64,000 bases of DNA, taken from NCBI RefSeq assembly GCF_030286555.1, contig NZ_JASVWF010000004.1:310001-374000 (forward strand), written 5' to 3'. Positions 37,407 through 45,699 of the stretch are shown one piece after another (the stretch's first letter is position 1; each line of letters starts with the position of its first letter). Made by a program: the position numbers and the translations under genes. Below the pieces are notes generated by a model. The model had not been told where the DNA came from, did no database searches, and saw only the letters and a list, made by a program, of their open reading frames with translations. Source of the DNA: Actinomycetospora termitidis (GTDB lineage: Bacteria > Actinomycetota > Actinomycetes > Mycobacteriales > Pseudonocardiaceae).

Positions 37407-38096
37407 CCACCCCTGCTACTCGTCGTCATCAGCCTGTGCCGTTCGGGCCGTCACGTCCCCCCGGATGTGAAGGCAGGCATGGCAGTGGGTGATCGTATGC
37501 CGTCCGTGTTTCGAGCGGGTGTCCGATTGCGACGCGAACGGAGCAATCGATGTCGCCGTTCACGACCGGAGCGCTCCCCCGATCGCCTGGGTTCGGCCGT
37601 TTCGGTGGTCCAGGGCCGACCTCGTCACCCCTTCGGCCGGAGGGGCACTAAGCTCGGGCACGGCCTTGCCTACGACCTCTCGGCAGGGCTCATCTCGGCG
37701 GAATCCGGGGGTCGTCGTCGTTCCACCCGGCTTGCCGGGACGCCGACTCCCGGGTTCCGTTGCACCCGATCGAACCGTCGCAAAACGCCCCGTCTGCACG
37801 GGCAGGGCCGAACGGGTGCGTTGCGTCGCGCACACGGCCAGAGCAGCGCGCCTTCCGCGCCGCACGCGTTGCGTGGCGCACGGGCTCGCCGCACCCGGCC
37901 GCCCCGGCCGCGAGGTCGACACCACGCAGGAACCGCCGCACCCGAACCTGCGTCACGTCGCACTCGCGCGAGCCGACCTTGTGCGCCCCGCAACGCCCAT
38001 CCGCCGGTGCACCGACCCCGCCGACCGTGTGCGCCCCGCAACGCCCACCCACCGGTGCACCGACCCCGCCGACCGTGTGCGCCCCGCAACCCCGGG
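37407..38096. repeat. 690-bp non-coding region with 48-bp tandem repeat and scattered GTTGCG motifs
   Basis: No gene is supported here. A 48-bp unit starting GTGCGCCCCGCAACGC is repeated at 37981, 38029 and (partial) 38077, with only two mismatches between the full copies. The same core appears in reverse orientation as GCGTTGCGNNGCGCAC at 37818-37833 and 37866-37881, also 48 bp apart, so five copies in two orientations surround the stretch. The region separates the DUF742 gene from the S4 gene and probably includes the DUF742 promoter near its left end. Confidence 0.75.
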
Positions 38097-38327
38097 TCAG
38101 CCGGGGGCCACCACGCGGGCCCGCTCCCCCGCGTACGCGACGACGTCCTGGTCGACGAGCTGCCGGCCGCGCCGCATCTCCGCGCGACCGTTGACGGTCA
38201 CCTCGCCGGACGCGACCACGTCCTTCGCGTCCGCGCCGTGCTCCACGAGGCCCGCGAGCTTGAGGAACTGGCCCAGCCGGATCGTCCCGGTCACGTCGAC
38301 GTCCCGGATCGCGCCCCCGTCTGCCAT
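38097..38327 (-). CDS. small S4-domain RNA-binding protein
   Basis: A 76-residue protein consisting of one S4 domain (IRLGQFLKLAGLVEHGADAKDVVASGEVTVNGRAEMRRGRQLVDQD), like YbcJ/RlbA-type stand-alone S4 proteins that bind structured RNA, probably rRNA or tRNA. ATG at 38327; starts of this gene and the divergent TSUP gene are 19 bp apart, so their promoters overlap. Confidence 0.88.
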   Translation of the reverse strand: MADGGAIRDVDVTGTIRLGQFLKLAGLVEHGADAKDVVASGEVTVNGRAEMRRGRQLVDQDVVAYAGERARVVAPG

Positions 38328-38346
38328 GCCGTGATCTGATCACACG

Positions 38347-39096
38347 GTGACCACGGCCGTCCTGCTCCTGCTGGCCGGGGTGGCGGCGGGCCTGTCCGGG
38401 TCGATGGCCGGCCTCGCGTCGCTGTTCTCCTACCCGGCGCTGCTCGCGGTGGGCCTGCCACCCGTCGTCGCGAACCAGACCAACACGATCGCGCTCGCCG
38501 TCTCGAGCGCCGGGTCGATCGCGTCGTCGCGGCCCGAGCTGCGCGGCCAGGGCGGGCGGGTCCTGCGCCTGATCCCGCTGACGGTGCTCGGCGGCGTGAT
38601 CGGCGGCGCCCTCGTCCTGGTGACGCCGTCGGAGACGTTCGCGCTGATCGTGCCGTTCCTCGTGGCGTTCGCGTCGCTGGTCCTGCTGCGCCCGCCGAAG
38701 GCCGCTCCGGCCGGGGAGGGCCGGCGGGACGGCCGGCCCGACCCGCTCACCGTCCTGGGCACGATCCTCATCGGGGTCTACTCGGGGTACTTCGGTGCCG
38801 CCGCGGGCGTCCTGATGCTCGCCCTGCTCTCGCACCTGCTCGCGGACACGCTGGTGCGGGTGAACGCGGTGAAGAACGTGCTGCTCGGGGCGTCGAACGC
38901 GGTCGCGGCGATCGGCTTCATCGTGTTCGGCACGGTCGTGTGGACCGCCGCGCTCCCGCTCATGATCGGGCTGTTCGTCGGCAACTACGCCGGACCGGCG
39001 ATCGCCCGCCGCCTGCCTCCGGCGGTGCTCCGGGTCGGGATCGCGGTCGCCGGGCTGGTGCTGGCCGTCGTGCTGTTCGTCCAGGCGGTCAGCTGA
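38347..39096 (+). CDS. TSUP family (TauE/SafE) permease
   Basis: A 249-residue membrane protein with seven to eight helices in two repeated halves. The first has AGVAAGLSGSMAGLASLFSYPALL and VVANQTNTIALAVSSAGSIAS; the second has VYSGYFGAAAGVLMLALLSHLL and RVNAVKNVLLGASNAVAAIGF. These are the TSUP signatures, a family exporting sulfite, sulfoacetate and related anions. GTG at 38347. Its end overlaps the convergent TetR gene by 8 bp. Confidence 0.9.
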   Translation: MTTAVLLLLAGVAAGLSGSMAGLASLFSYPALLAVGLPPVVANQTNTIALAVSSAGSIASSRPELRGQGGRVLRLIPLTVLGGVIGGALVLVTPSETFALIVPFLVAFASLVLLRPPKAAPAGEGRRDGRPDPLTVLGTILIGVYSGYFGAAAGVLMLALLSHLLADTLVRVNAVKNVLLGASNAVAAIGFIVFGTVVWTAALPLMIGLFVGNYAGPAIARRLPPAVLRVGIAVAGLVLAVVLFVQAVS

Positions 39097-39649
39097 CCCG
39101 GGCGAACGCCTCCACGACCGCCGTCACGGCCCGCCGTCGGCCCGCCGCGTCCCGCACGGACCGGCCGGCGCCGGCGACCTGGTCGAACGCCAGCCCGTCG
39201 AGGCAGGCGACGAGGTCGACCGCGGCGTCCTGCGGGTCCGCCACGCCGAGGTCGGCGAGGGCGGCCGCCACCCCCGCGCGGACCTGCGCGCCCGCCGCCA
39301 CCAGCGCCGCCTCCAGTTCCGGACGGCGGGTCGACTCCAGCGAGAGCTCGAGTCGGGCCACCAGCCGGGGCCGGTCCGGACCGACGACCCGCTCGAGGTG
39401 GGCGCAGGCGCGCTCGACGAGTCCCTCGATCCCGCCCGACGGGGCGGCCGCACCGACCCGCGTGACCACGTCCGACGCCAGACGCCGGCAGCACGCGTCC
39501 AGGAGCGCCGCCCGCGTGCGGAAGTAGTACGAGCTCGTGCCCTCCGCCAGGCCTGCCGCGGCGTCGACCGCCCGGTGGGTCAGACCCCGCGCCCCCGCCG
39601 TCGCCAGGACGTCGATCGCGGCCTCGGCGAGCAGGTCCCGTCGCTCCAC
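39089..39649 (-). CDS. TetR family regulator
   Basis: A 186-residue TetR-type regulator with the helix-turn-helix at residues 1-50 (RRDLLAEAAIDVLATAGARGLTHRAVDAAAGLAEGTSSYYFRTRAALLDA) and a helical ligand domain after it. GTG at 39649 has GAGG 6 nt upstream. It faces an FAD monooxygenase gene across a 75-bp gap that holds two CTCTAC/GTAGAG palindromes, which are the obvious binding sites for self- and target repression. Confidence 0.9.
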   Translation of the reverse strand: MERRDLLAEAAIDVLATAGARGLTHRAVDAAAGLAEGTSSYYFRTRAALLDACCRRLASDVVTRVGAAAPSGGIEGLVERACAHLERVVGPDRPRLVARLELSLESTRRPELEAALVAAGAQVRAGVAAALADLGVADPQDAAVDLVACLDGLAFDQVAGAGRSVRDAAGRRRAVTAVVEAFARVS

Positions 39650-39672
39650 CCTGCACCTCTTCCCGTCGGACC

Positions 39673-39712
39673 CTCTACACCCGTAGAGTACCGCTCTACT
39701 ACAGACGTAGAG
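39673..39712. promoter_or_regulatory. two operator-like palindromes between tetR and monooxygenase
   Basis: CTCTAC-N4-GTAGAG at 39673-39688 and CTCTAC-N7-GTAGAG at 39694-39712 share identical half sites and lie 21 bp apart in the 75-bp divergent intergenic region. They fit two sites for the TetR dimer, one over each promoter. The second overlaps the ribosome-site region (GTAGAGGAG) of the monooxygenase gene. Confidence 0.75.
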
Positions 39713-39724
39713 GAGCGTGGGGTC

Positions 39725-40870
39725 ATGGCACGGGCGGTCGTGGTGGGAGCGGGACTCGGAGGGCTGGCGGGCGCGATCGCGCTGGCGAGGCGGGGGTGGG
39801 ACGTGTCGGTGCTGGAGCGCCGGGAGCGGGCCGGGGAGGTGGGTGCCGGGATCGCACTGTGGCCGAACGGCCTGCGGGCCCTCGACGCGCTCGGTCTCGG
39901 CGACGCCGTACGGGCGGCCGGCACCGTCGAGGGCGACGGTGGGATCCGCGACCACCGTGGCCGGTGGCTGGCCCGCACCGACGCCGCGGCGCTACGCCGC
40001 CATCAGGGCGACGGGGTCGTCGTGGTGGACCGGCCGGTGCTCCACGACCTGCTGCGGGCGGCCGCACCGCCGATCGAGACCGACACCGCGGTGTGCTCCG
40101 TCGATCCCGGAGGCCCCGGGCCCGCCGTCGTCCACGACGTCCGCGGCCGCGCGCTCACCGCCGACCTCGTCGTCGCCGCCGACGGCCTGCGCAGTGGCGT
40201 CCGCGTGCCGTTCTGGCCGGAAGCGGTGCCCCGGCCCACCGGTCGCACGGCGTTCCGACTGATCGCCGACCACCGGCGCGCGGCCGGCGGTGAGACCTGG
40301 GGACGCGGCGACTACGTCGGGCTCGCCCCGCTCCCCGGGGACCGCACCTATCTCTACGCGGTCGTCCCCACCGCGGAGGTCCCGCCCCGGGACGCCCTCC
40401 CGTGGTTGCGACGCCGTCTTGCGGCCTGGCACGACCCGATCCCCGCCGTCCTCGACGCGGCCGCGTCCGTCGCGGTGCACGAGCTCGCCGACCTCCGCCC
40501 GCCGTCGTCGTGGCACCACGGGCGGGTCGCACTGCTCGGCGACGCCGCCCACGCGATGACCCCGAACCTCGGTCAGGGCGCGGGACAGGCGTTCCTCGAC
40601 GCCGTCGTACTGGCGCAGGAAGCGCGCGCCGACGGCTCCGGCCTCGATCGCTACGAGCACCGTCGGGCCCGGACCGCCCGGGCCTTGGCGCGGAGGTCGC
40701 GCCGGGCCGGCCAGGTCGCCGGGCTCCGCTCCCCGGTCGCCGTCGCGGCGCGGAACGCCATGCTCCGGGCGCTGCCCGACACCGCGGCCCCGGCCGCCCT
40801 CGACCGTCTCCTCGCGGCCGAGCGCGACGGCCTCGTCGACCTCGACGTGCCGACGGGGGTCGGGCGATGA
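39725..40870 (+). CDS. FAD-dependent aromatic monooxygenase
   Basis: A 381-residue group A flavin monooxygenase. It has the GxGxxG loop (VVVGAGLGGLAGAIALARRG), the DG motif (LVVAADGLRSGVR) and the GD motif (VALLGDAAHAMTPNLGQGAGQAFLDA), so it probably hydroxylates an aromatic or polyketide-like ring using NAD(P)H. ATG at 39725. The stop overlaps the next gene by 4 bp, and transcription is probably under the divergent TetR. Confidence 0.9.
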   Translation: MARAVVVGAGLGGLAGAIALARRGWDVSVLERRERAGEVGAGIALWPNGLRALDALGLGDAVRAAGTVEGDGGIRDHRGRWLARTDAAALRRHQGDGVVVVDRPVLHDLLRAAAPPIETDTAVCSVDPGGPGPAVVHDVRGRALTADLVVAADGLRSGVRVPFWPEAVPRPTGRTAFRLIADHRRAAGGETWGRGDYVGLAPLPGDRTYLYAVVPTAEVPPRDALPWLRRRLAAWHDPIPAVLDAAASVAVHELADLRPPSSWHHGRVALLGDAAHAMTPNLGQGAGQAFLDAVVLAQEARADGSGLDRYEHRRARTARALARRSRRAGQVAGLRSPVAVAARNAMLRALPDTAAPAALDRLLAAERDGLVDLDVPTGVGR

Positions 40871-41820
40871 GCGTCCACGTCGTCGTCGGCGCCTCCGGCG
40901 GGATCGGCCGGGCGGTCTGCGCCGAGCTGGCCCGCCGGGGCCTCCCGGTCCGGGCGGTGTCGCGTCGCGAGCCGGACGTCCCGGGCGCGGAGAACGTCGC
41001 CGCCGACGCGACCGACGCCGCCGCGATGACCAGGATCTGCGCCGGTGCGGCCGCCGTGTACCACTGCGTCAACCCGCCCTTCGCCTCCTGGCGCACCGCC
41101 TTCCCGGAGGCGACGCGGGCCCTGCTGCGGGCAGCCGGCGCCGCCGGGGCGCGGTTCGTGTTCGCCGACGACACGTGGATGTACGGCCGGGTCGACGGCC
41201 CGATGCGGGAGGACACTCCGGTCCGTCCGGTCTCGGAGAAGGGGGTGCTGCGGGCGTGGCTGGCCGAGATGGTGCTGGCGGCGCACGCGCGGCACGAGGT
41301 CGAGGTCGTGATCGGCCGGGCCCCGGAGCTGTGGGGTCCGGGCGTGGAGTCCCTGCTGGGCGCCGGCCTGTTCGCCGCCGCGTCCCGCGGCGCGACCGCC
41401 CGCTGGCCCGGCGACCCGGACCTCCCGATGACCGCCGGCTACGCCCCCGACGTCGGCGCGGCCCTGGTCGACCTCGCGCTCGCCCCGACGAGCGCGACCG
41501 GCCGGGTCTGGCACACCCCGGTCCCGCCCGCGAGCACCGGACGGGAGTTCGTCGGGCGGATCGCAGCGACGGCGGGCCGGCCGGTGCGGCTGGGACGGAT
41601 CACCCCGGCGATGGTCGCGGCGCTGCGAGTCGTCTCGCCGGTCGCCCGCGAGGGCGCCCAGCTGCTCTACCAGTTCTCCCAGCCGTTCCTCGTCGACGAC
41701 GCGGCGTTCCGGTCGGCCTTCCCGACGACGGCCACGAGCTGGGAGGAGGGCATCGCCGCCACGCTGGCCTGGTACCGCGCCGAGCCGGAGCGCACCCGCC
41801 GTCGGCTCGTGCCGGTCTGA
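40867..41820 (+). CDS. NAD(P)-dependent epimerase/reductase-like protein
   Basis: A 317-residue extended SDR (NmrA/epimerase type). VHVVVGASGGIGRAVCAELARRG is the cofactor loop and ARFVFADDTWMYGRVDGPMRED follows the usual serine and tyrosine positions; the YxxxK pair is replaced (EKGVLRAWLAEM, K retained). It overlaps the monooxygenase gene (ATGA) and is probably its partner, either reducing the hydroxylated product or supporting resistance. Substrate unknown. It ends 1 bp from the convergent response regulator. Confidence 0.82.
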   Translation: MSVHVVVGASGGIGRAVCAELARRGLPVRAVSRREPDVPGAENVAADATDAAAMTRICAGAAAVYHCVNPPFASWRTAFPEATRALLRAAGAAGARFVFADDTWMYGRVDGPMREDTPVRPVSEKGVLRAWLAEMVLAAHARHEVEVVIGRAPELWGPGVESLLGAGLFAAASRGATARWPGDPDLPMTAGYAPDVGAALVDLALAPTSATGRVWHTPVPPASTGREFVGRIAATAGRPVRLGRITPAMVAALRVVSPVAREGAQLLYQFSQPFLVDDAAFRSAFPTTATSWEEGIAATLAWYRAEPERTRRRLVPV

Positions 41821-41821
41821 G

Positions 41822-42451
41822 TCACAGCCGCGCCGCGCGGACCGCCGCCTGCGTGCGCGACCGCAGGTCCAGCTTCGTCAGGACCCGGGAGACGTGGGTC
41901 TTCACCGTCGCCTCGGAGAGGTGCAGGCGTCCGCCGATCTCGGCGTTCGACAACCCCTCCCCGAGCAGCCCGAACACCTCCCGCTCCCGGCCGGTCAGGT
42001 CCGCCAGTCCCGACGGCAGGTCGGGCTCGGGAGCGCCCGCGGCGACGGCCTCGATGACCCGCCGGGTCACGCCGGGTGCGAGGGCCCCGTCGCCGGCGGC
42101 GACCCCGCGCACCGCGTCGACCAGGGCGTCCGCGTCGACGGACTTGAGCAGGAAGCCCGCGGCCCCGGCCCGGAGCGCGGCGAACACGTACTCGTCGAGG
42201 TCGAACGTCGTCAGCACCAGCACGCGGCAGACGTCGTCGCGGACGAGCTCCGCGGTGGCCGCGATGCCGTCGGTGCCCGGCATCCGGACGTCCATGAGGA
42301 CGACGTCCGGGCGCAGGTCGCGGGCCCGGCGCACCGCGGTCGCCCCGTCGCCCGCCTCGCCGACCACCTCGATGTCGTCCGCGGCCCCGAGGATCATGAC
42401 GAGGCCGGTGCGGACGGCGTCGTGGTCGTCCGCGACCAGTACGCGGGTCAC
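41822..42451 (-). CDS. NarL/LuxR-type response regulator
   Basis: A 209-residue response regulator. The receiver domain (residues 1-120) has VLVADDHDAVRTGL, phosphoacceptor Asp in DVVLMDVRMPGTDG and KSVDADALVDAV; the LuxR-type helix-turn-helix is at about 145-205 (LTGREREVFGLLGEGLSNAEIGGRLHLSEATVKTHVSRVL). GTG at 42451 overlaps the kinase stop by 4 bp. Targets are unknown. Confidence 0.94.
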   Translation of the reverse strand: MTRVLVADDHDAVRTGLVMILGAADDIEVVGEAGDGATAVRRARDLRPDVVLMDVRMPGTDGIAATAELVRDDVCRVLVLTTFDLDEYVFAALRAGAAGFLLKSVDADALVDAVRGVAAGDGALAPGVTRRVIEAVAAGAPEPDLPSGLADLTGREREVFGLLGEGLSNAEIGGRLHLSEATVKTHVSRVLTKLDLRSRTQAAVRAARL

Positions 42452-43638
42452 GGCGCGACCCCGCCGAGCGGGAGCCGGGCGACGACCCGCCACCGGTCCT
42501 CGTCCCGACCGGCCTCGAGCTCGCCTCCGACCGCGGCCGCCCGCACCTTCATGCCCTCCACCCCGCTCCCGGCGCCCACGTGGGGCCCCGACGATCCCGC
42601 CGCGAGCGAGTTGATCACCTCGAGCAGCAGGACGTCCCCGCCCTCCCGGCCGACCGCCACGCGCACCGTCGCGCCGGGAGCGTGGACCGAGACGTTCGTC
42701 AGTGCCTCCTGCACGATGCGGTACGCGGTCAGGTCGACCGGACCGGGGACGCCGCCCGGCGCGAGGACCCCGTCCACCTCCACGTCCAGCCCACCCGCGC
42801 GGGCGGACTCGACCAGGGCGGGGAGGTCGGCGAGCCGCGGGGCGGTCGGCGACGGTCCCTCGGCGGCGTCGGCGCCGGTGCGGAGCACCCCGATCAGCGC
42901 CCGCATCTCGTCGAGGGCCCGCACGCTGTTCTCCCGGACCGAGCCGAGCACCCGCTCGCGCGCCGCCGGTTCCGCGGTGCGCAGCGCGGCCTGCGACTGC
43001 AGGGCGATCGCGGCGAGGTGCCCGGCCACGGAGTCGTGCAGCTCGCGGGCGATGCGGGCGCGTTCGTCGGCCACCGCCGCCCGCCGGTCCAGCGCGGCGA
43101 TCCGCGCCGCCTGCTCGGCCGCCTCCCGCGACGCGAGCGCCTCCCGCGTGGGCCGCCGGACCTCCGCGGCCCACCACACCGGCAGGAGCAGCAGGCCCGC
43201 CCCGGTGAACGCGGAGGCGACCAGGAGCGCCGTCGACGTCCCGGCCAGGGCCAGCCCGGCGAGCGCGAGGGCGTACAGCGCGGGACCGGCGCGCTGCGCC
43301 CGGCGGCTGACGGCGGCCGAGCCGTGCAGGACCGCGCAGTAGAGCAGGTCCCACAGCGCCAGCGCCGACGCCGGGGAGAACCCGGCGGCGACGTCCGCGG
43401 CGGCGAGCGGGACCACGAGCACCAGCGCGAGCCCGGGGCGCCGGGTGCGCAGGAGCTGCGGCGCCGCCACCGCCACGACCAGCGCGAGCCGGACCCACGG
43501 CGCCGCCGGTGGGACGTCGACCGCGAACCGGACCGGGACGAGGGACATCGACGCGACGCCCACGGCCACCGTGAGCAGCGCGATGCCGGCGTCCCACCAC
43601 CACGGGCGGGGCAGGACGTCCCGGACGGTCCGGATCAT
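42448..43638 (-). CDS. sensor histidine kinase (HisKA_3 type)
   Basis: A 396-residue kinase with about five N-terminal transmembrane helices (residues about 15-155) and no extracytoplasmic domain of note. The HisKA_3 box ERARIARELHDSVAGHLAAIALQS holds the phosphoacceptor histidine at about residue 200, and a HATPase fold follows (YRIVQEALTNVSVHAPGATV as N box, GSGVEGMKVRAAAVGGELEAG as G box). ATG at 43638. It is divergent from a small membrane protein gene that may be its target. Confidence 0.92.
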   Translation of the reverse strand: MIRTVRDVLPRPWWWDAGIALLTVAVGVASMSLVPVRFAVDVPPAAPWVRLALVVAVAAPQLLRTRRPGLALVLVVPLAAADVAAGFSPASALALWDLLYCAVLHGSAAVSRRAQRAGPALYALALAGLALAGTSTALLVASAFTGAGLLLLPVWWAAEVRRPTREALASREAAEQAARIAALDRRAAVADERARIARELHDSVAGHLAAIALQSQAALRTAEPAARERVLGSVRENSVRALDEMRALIGVLRTGADAAEGPSPTAPRLADLPALVESARAGGLDVEVDGVLAPGGVPGPVDLTAYRIVQEALTNVSVHAPGATVRVAVGREGGDVLLLEVINSLAAGSSGPHVGAGSGVEGMKVRAAAVGGELEAGRDEDRWRVVARLPLGGVAP

Positions 43639-43747
43639 GCGGCCATCGGACCACGATCCGGACCGCGCCGGCATCGGTCGAAGGGACCACGTCGGACGCG
43701 ACCTCGGGCCGACGCGCCCGGCTCCCCCGCCGACGCACGCTCGGCCC

Positions 43748-44326
43748 ATGACGACGGACCTGCTGACCTCACCGGCCACGATCGCGATCGTCGTGGGCGA
43801 GGTCGCGTTCTGGGTGTTCCTGGTCGGCGGCCTCGCCGTCCGCTACCTGCTGCGCGCCCCACGCCTCGGGATGGGCCTGCTCGGCTGCACCGTCCTGGTC
43901 GACCTGGCCATCCTGACGACGGCCGTGGTCGACGTCCGCGCGGGCGGTGCGGCGACGTCCGCGCACGGGCTGGCCGCGCTCTACGTCGGGTTCTCGGTCG
44001 CGTTCGGGCACTCGGTCATCCGGTGGGCCGACGGGCACGCGGCGCACCGCTGGGCAGGTGCGCCGCGGCCGCAGAAGGTGCCGCGGGACGGCCGCGAGCG
44101 TGCCGCCCACGAGTGGCGCAGCTTCGCCCGCTGGCTGCTCGCGGGCGCGATCGCCGCCGCCGGGATCGGTCTGGTGATCCTGCTGGCCGGGGCGGGCGCC
44201 GAGGTCACGGCCCTGACCGACTGGTTCCCGCGGCTCGGCGTGATCACCGCGATCTGGTTCCTCACCGGACCGGTGTGGCACCTCGGCGGGCTCGCACCGA
44301 CCCGCCGTCAGGAACCCGAGAGCTGA
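43748..44326 (+). CDS. membrane protein of unknown function
   Basis: A 192-residue protein with five predicted transmembrane helices (near residues 12-33, 42-62, 70-88, 130-152 and 160-180) and a hydrophilic basic loop at about 95-125 (HRWAGAPRPQKVPRDGRERAAHEWRS contains the charged stretch). No family is recognised. Its promoter faces the two-component system, which suggests regulation by it. It overlaps the convergent YqeY gene by 19 bp. Confidence 0.78.
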   Translation: MTTDLLTSPATIAIVVGEVAFWVFLVGGLAVRYLLRAPRLGMGLLGCTVLVDLAILTTAVVDVRAGGAATSAHGLAALYVGFSVAFGHSVIRWADGHAAHRWAGAPRPQKVPRDGRERAAHEWRSFARWLLAGAIAAAGIGLVILLAGAGAEVTALTDWFPRLGVITAIWFLTGPVWHLGGLAPTRRQEPES

Positions 44327-44760
44327 CGCCGCACCTCGGTCGAGACCCGCTTGCCGTCGGCCCGCGAGCCGACCTGGGGCTGGACGACCTTCATCACCTG
44401 GCCCATCGCCTTCATCGAGTCCGCGCCGGTCTCGGTGATCGCGGCCGCGACGAGCGCGGAGAGCTCGTCGTCGGCGATCGGCTGCGGCAGGTACCCGGCG
44501 AGGACCTGCTCCTCGGCGCGCTCGCGCTCGGCCAGCTCGGAGCGGCCGGCACCGTCGAACGCCTCCGCGGACTCGCGGCGCTTCTTGGTCTCGCGCACGA
44601 GGACGTCCATGACCTCGTCGTCGGAGAGGTCGTGGTGCTCCGTCCCCGCGGTCTCGGCGTTCGCCACCGCCGTCAGCGCCATGCGCAGGGTCGCGACCCG
44701 CGTCTGGTCGCGGGCCTTCATGGCGGTGGTCAGGTCGCTGCGGAGCCTCTCCTTGAGCAC
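44308..44760 (-). CDS. GatB/YqeY domain protein
   Basis: A 150-residue YqeY-family protein, a stand-alone helical domain related to the tail of GatB (tRNA amidotransferase). MLKERLRSDLTTAMKARDQTRVATLRMAL, REEQVLAGYLPQPIADDEL and SMKAMGQVMKVVQPQVGSRADG are the family signature. The function in bacteria lacking a dedicated partner is unknown. GTG start at 44760. Confidence 0.93.
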   Translation of the reverse strand: MLKERLRSDLTTAMKARDQTRVATLRMALTAVANAETAGTEHHDLSDDEVMDVLVRETKKRRESAEAFDGAGRSELAERERAEEQVLAGYLPQPIADDELSALVAAAITETGADSMKAMGQVMKVVQPQVGSRADGKRVSTEVRRQLSGS

Positions 44761-44795
44761 CCGACCAGCTTAGGCGTCGCGGTCCACCCGGATTC

Positions 44796-44810
44796 GGTGG
44801 TGGGACCACC
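44796..44810. promoter_or_regulatory. inverted repeat upstream of XRE gene
   Basis: GGTGGT-GGG-ACCACC is a perfect 6-3-6 inverted repeat in the 93-bp gap between the divergent YqeY and XRE genes, 44 bp before the XRE start. It is a candidate autoregulatory site of the XRE-MmyB protein encoded next to it. Confidence 0.45.
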
Positions 44811-44853
44811 AGGACCAGGACAGTGCTGCTCCCCGGCGCGCATGCTGGGGCGC

Positions 44854-45696
44854 ATGACCTCGGAGTTCGGGCGCACGTTGCGCCGCTGGCGCGATCGGCT
44901 GGAGCCCGCGACGGCGGGTCTGCCGGCCGGACAGCGGCGCCGGGCCGCCGGACTGCGACGAGAGGAGCTCGCCGGGATCGCCGGCATCTCGGCCGACTAC
45001 CTGACCCGGCTCGAGCAGGGCCGGGCGACCTCGCCGTCGGCCCAGGTGGTGGAGGCGCTGGCGCGGGCGCTGCGCCTGTCCGACGCGGAGCGCGACCTGC
45101 TGTTCTCGCTCGCCGGGCACGCCACCCCGGGCCGCGACGTGGTCCCCGCCCGGATCACCCGCAGCGTGCAGCGGCTGCTCGACCGGCTCGAGCACACCCC
45201 GGTCGCGGTCTTCGACGCGGCGCTGACGCTGCTCGTCGCGAACGCGCCCTACGACGCGCTCATGGGCGACACGACCGCCTGGCAGGGGCTCGAGCGCAAC
45301 GCGCTGTGGCGGCACTTCGTCGGCCCGGGCGGACGGGTCGTGTACACCGTCGACGGCGAGGCGGCGTTCGAGGAGATGGTCGTCGCGGCGCTGCGGATGA
45401 CCGCGAGCCGCTATCCCGCCGACCGCTCCCTGCGTCACCTCGTCGAGCAGCTCGCGGCACACAGCCCGCGCTTCGTCGAGCTGTGGGACGCCGACCTCCC
45501 CGACCCGATGGGCGAGCAGTCGAAGCGCAAGACGATCGACCACCCGGCGGTCGGGCCGGTCACCCTCGACTGCGACACGCTCGTCGTGGCCACCGACGAC
45601 GTGCGGATCATGGTCTACACCGCCGACCCGGGGACCGAGGACGCCGAACGCCTGGAGCTGGCGGTCGTGCTCGGCACGCAGGCCCTCGTGGAGTAG
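44854..45696 (+). CDS. XRE regulator with MmyB-like ligand domain (second)
   Basis: A 280-residue regulator of the same family as the one at 9404-10219. The helix-turn-helix is at residues about 10-70 (RRAAGLRREELAGIAGISADYLTRLEQGRATSPSAQVVEALARAL contains the core), and the MmyB-like domain follows (VAVFDAALTLLVANAPYDALMGD, then RSLRHLVEQLAAHSPRFVELW). ATG at 44854; an in-frame ATG at 44842 would add four residues. The usual neighbouring oxidoreductase target is not directly downstream; an SDR converges 3 bp away. Confidence 0.9.
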   Translation: MTSEFGRTLRRWRDRLEPATAGLPAGQRRRAAGLRREELAGIAGISADYLTRLEQGRATSPSAQVVEALARALRLSDAERDLLFSLAGHATPGRDVVPARITRSVQRLLDRLEHTPVAVFDAALTLLVANAPYDALMGDTTAWQGLERNALWRHFVGPGGRVVYTVDGEAAFEEMVVAALRMTASRYPADRSLRHLVEQLAAHSPRFVELWDADLPDPMGEQSKRKTIDHPAVGPVTLDCDTLVVATDDVRIMVYTADPGTEDAERLELAVVLGTQALVE

Positions 45697-45699
45697 CGG

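Noticed and set aside
37407..38096. Several open frames in the repeat-rich gap
   Set aside because: Their products are translations of the repeats and low-complexity Arg/Ala/Pro strings, with no ribosome site or family resemblance.
37407..38096. CRISPR array in the repeat-rich gap
   Set aside because: The 48-bp units are contiguous tandem copies with no variable spacers, and no cas genes are present.
42580..44853. A very long plus-strand frame leading into the second XRE gene
   Set aside because: It is antisense to the histidine kinase and has no recognisable domain until the XRE start at 44854, so only the last 280 codons are a gene.
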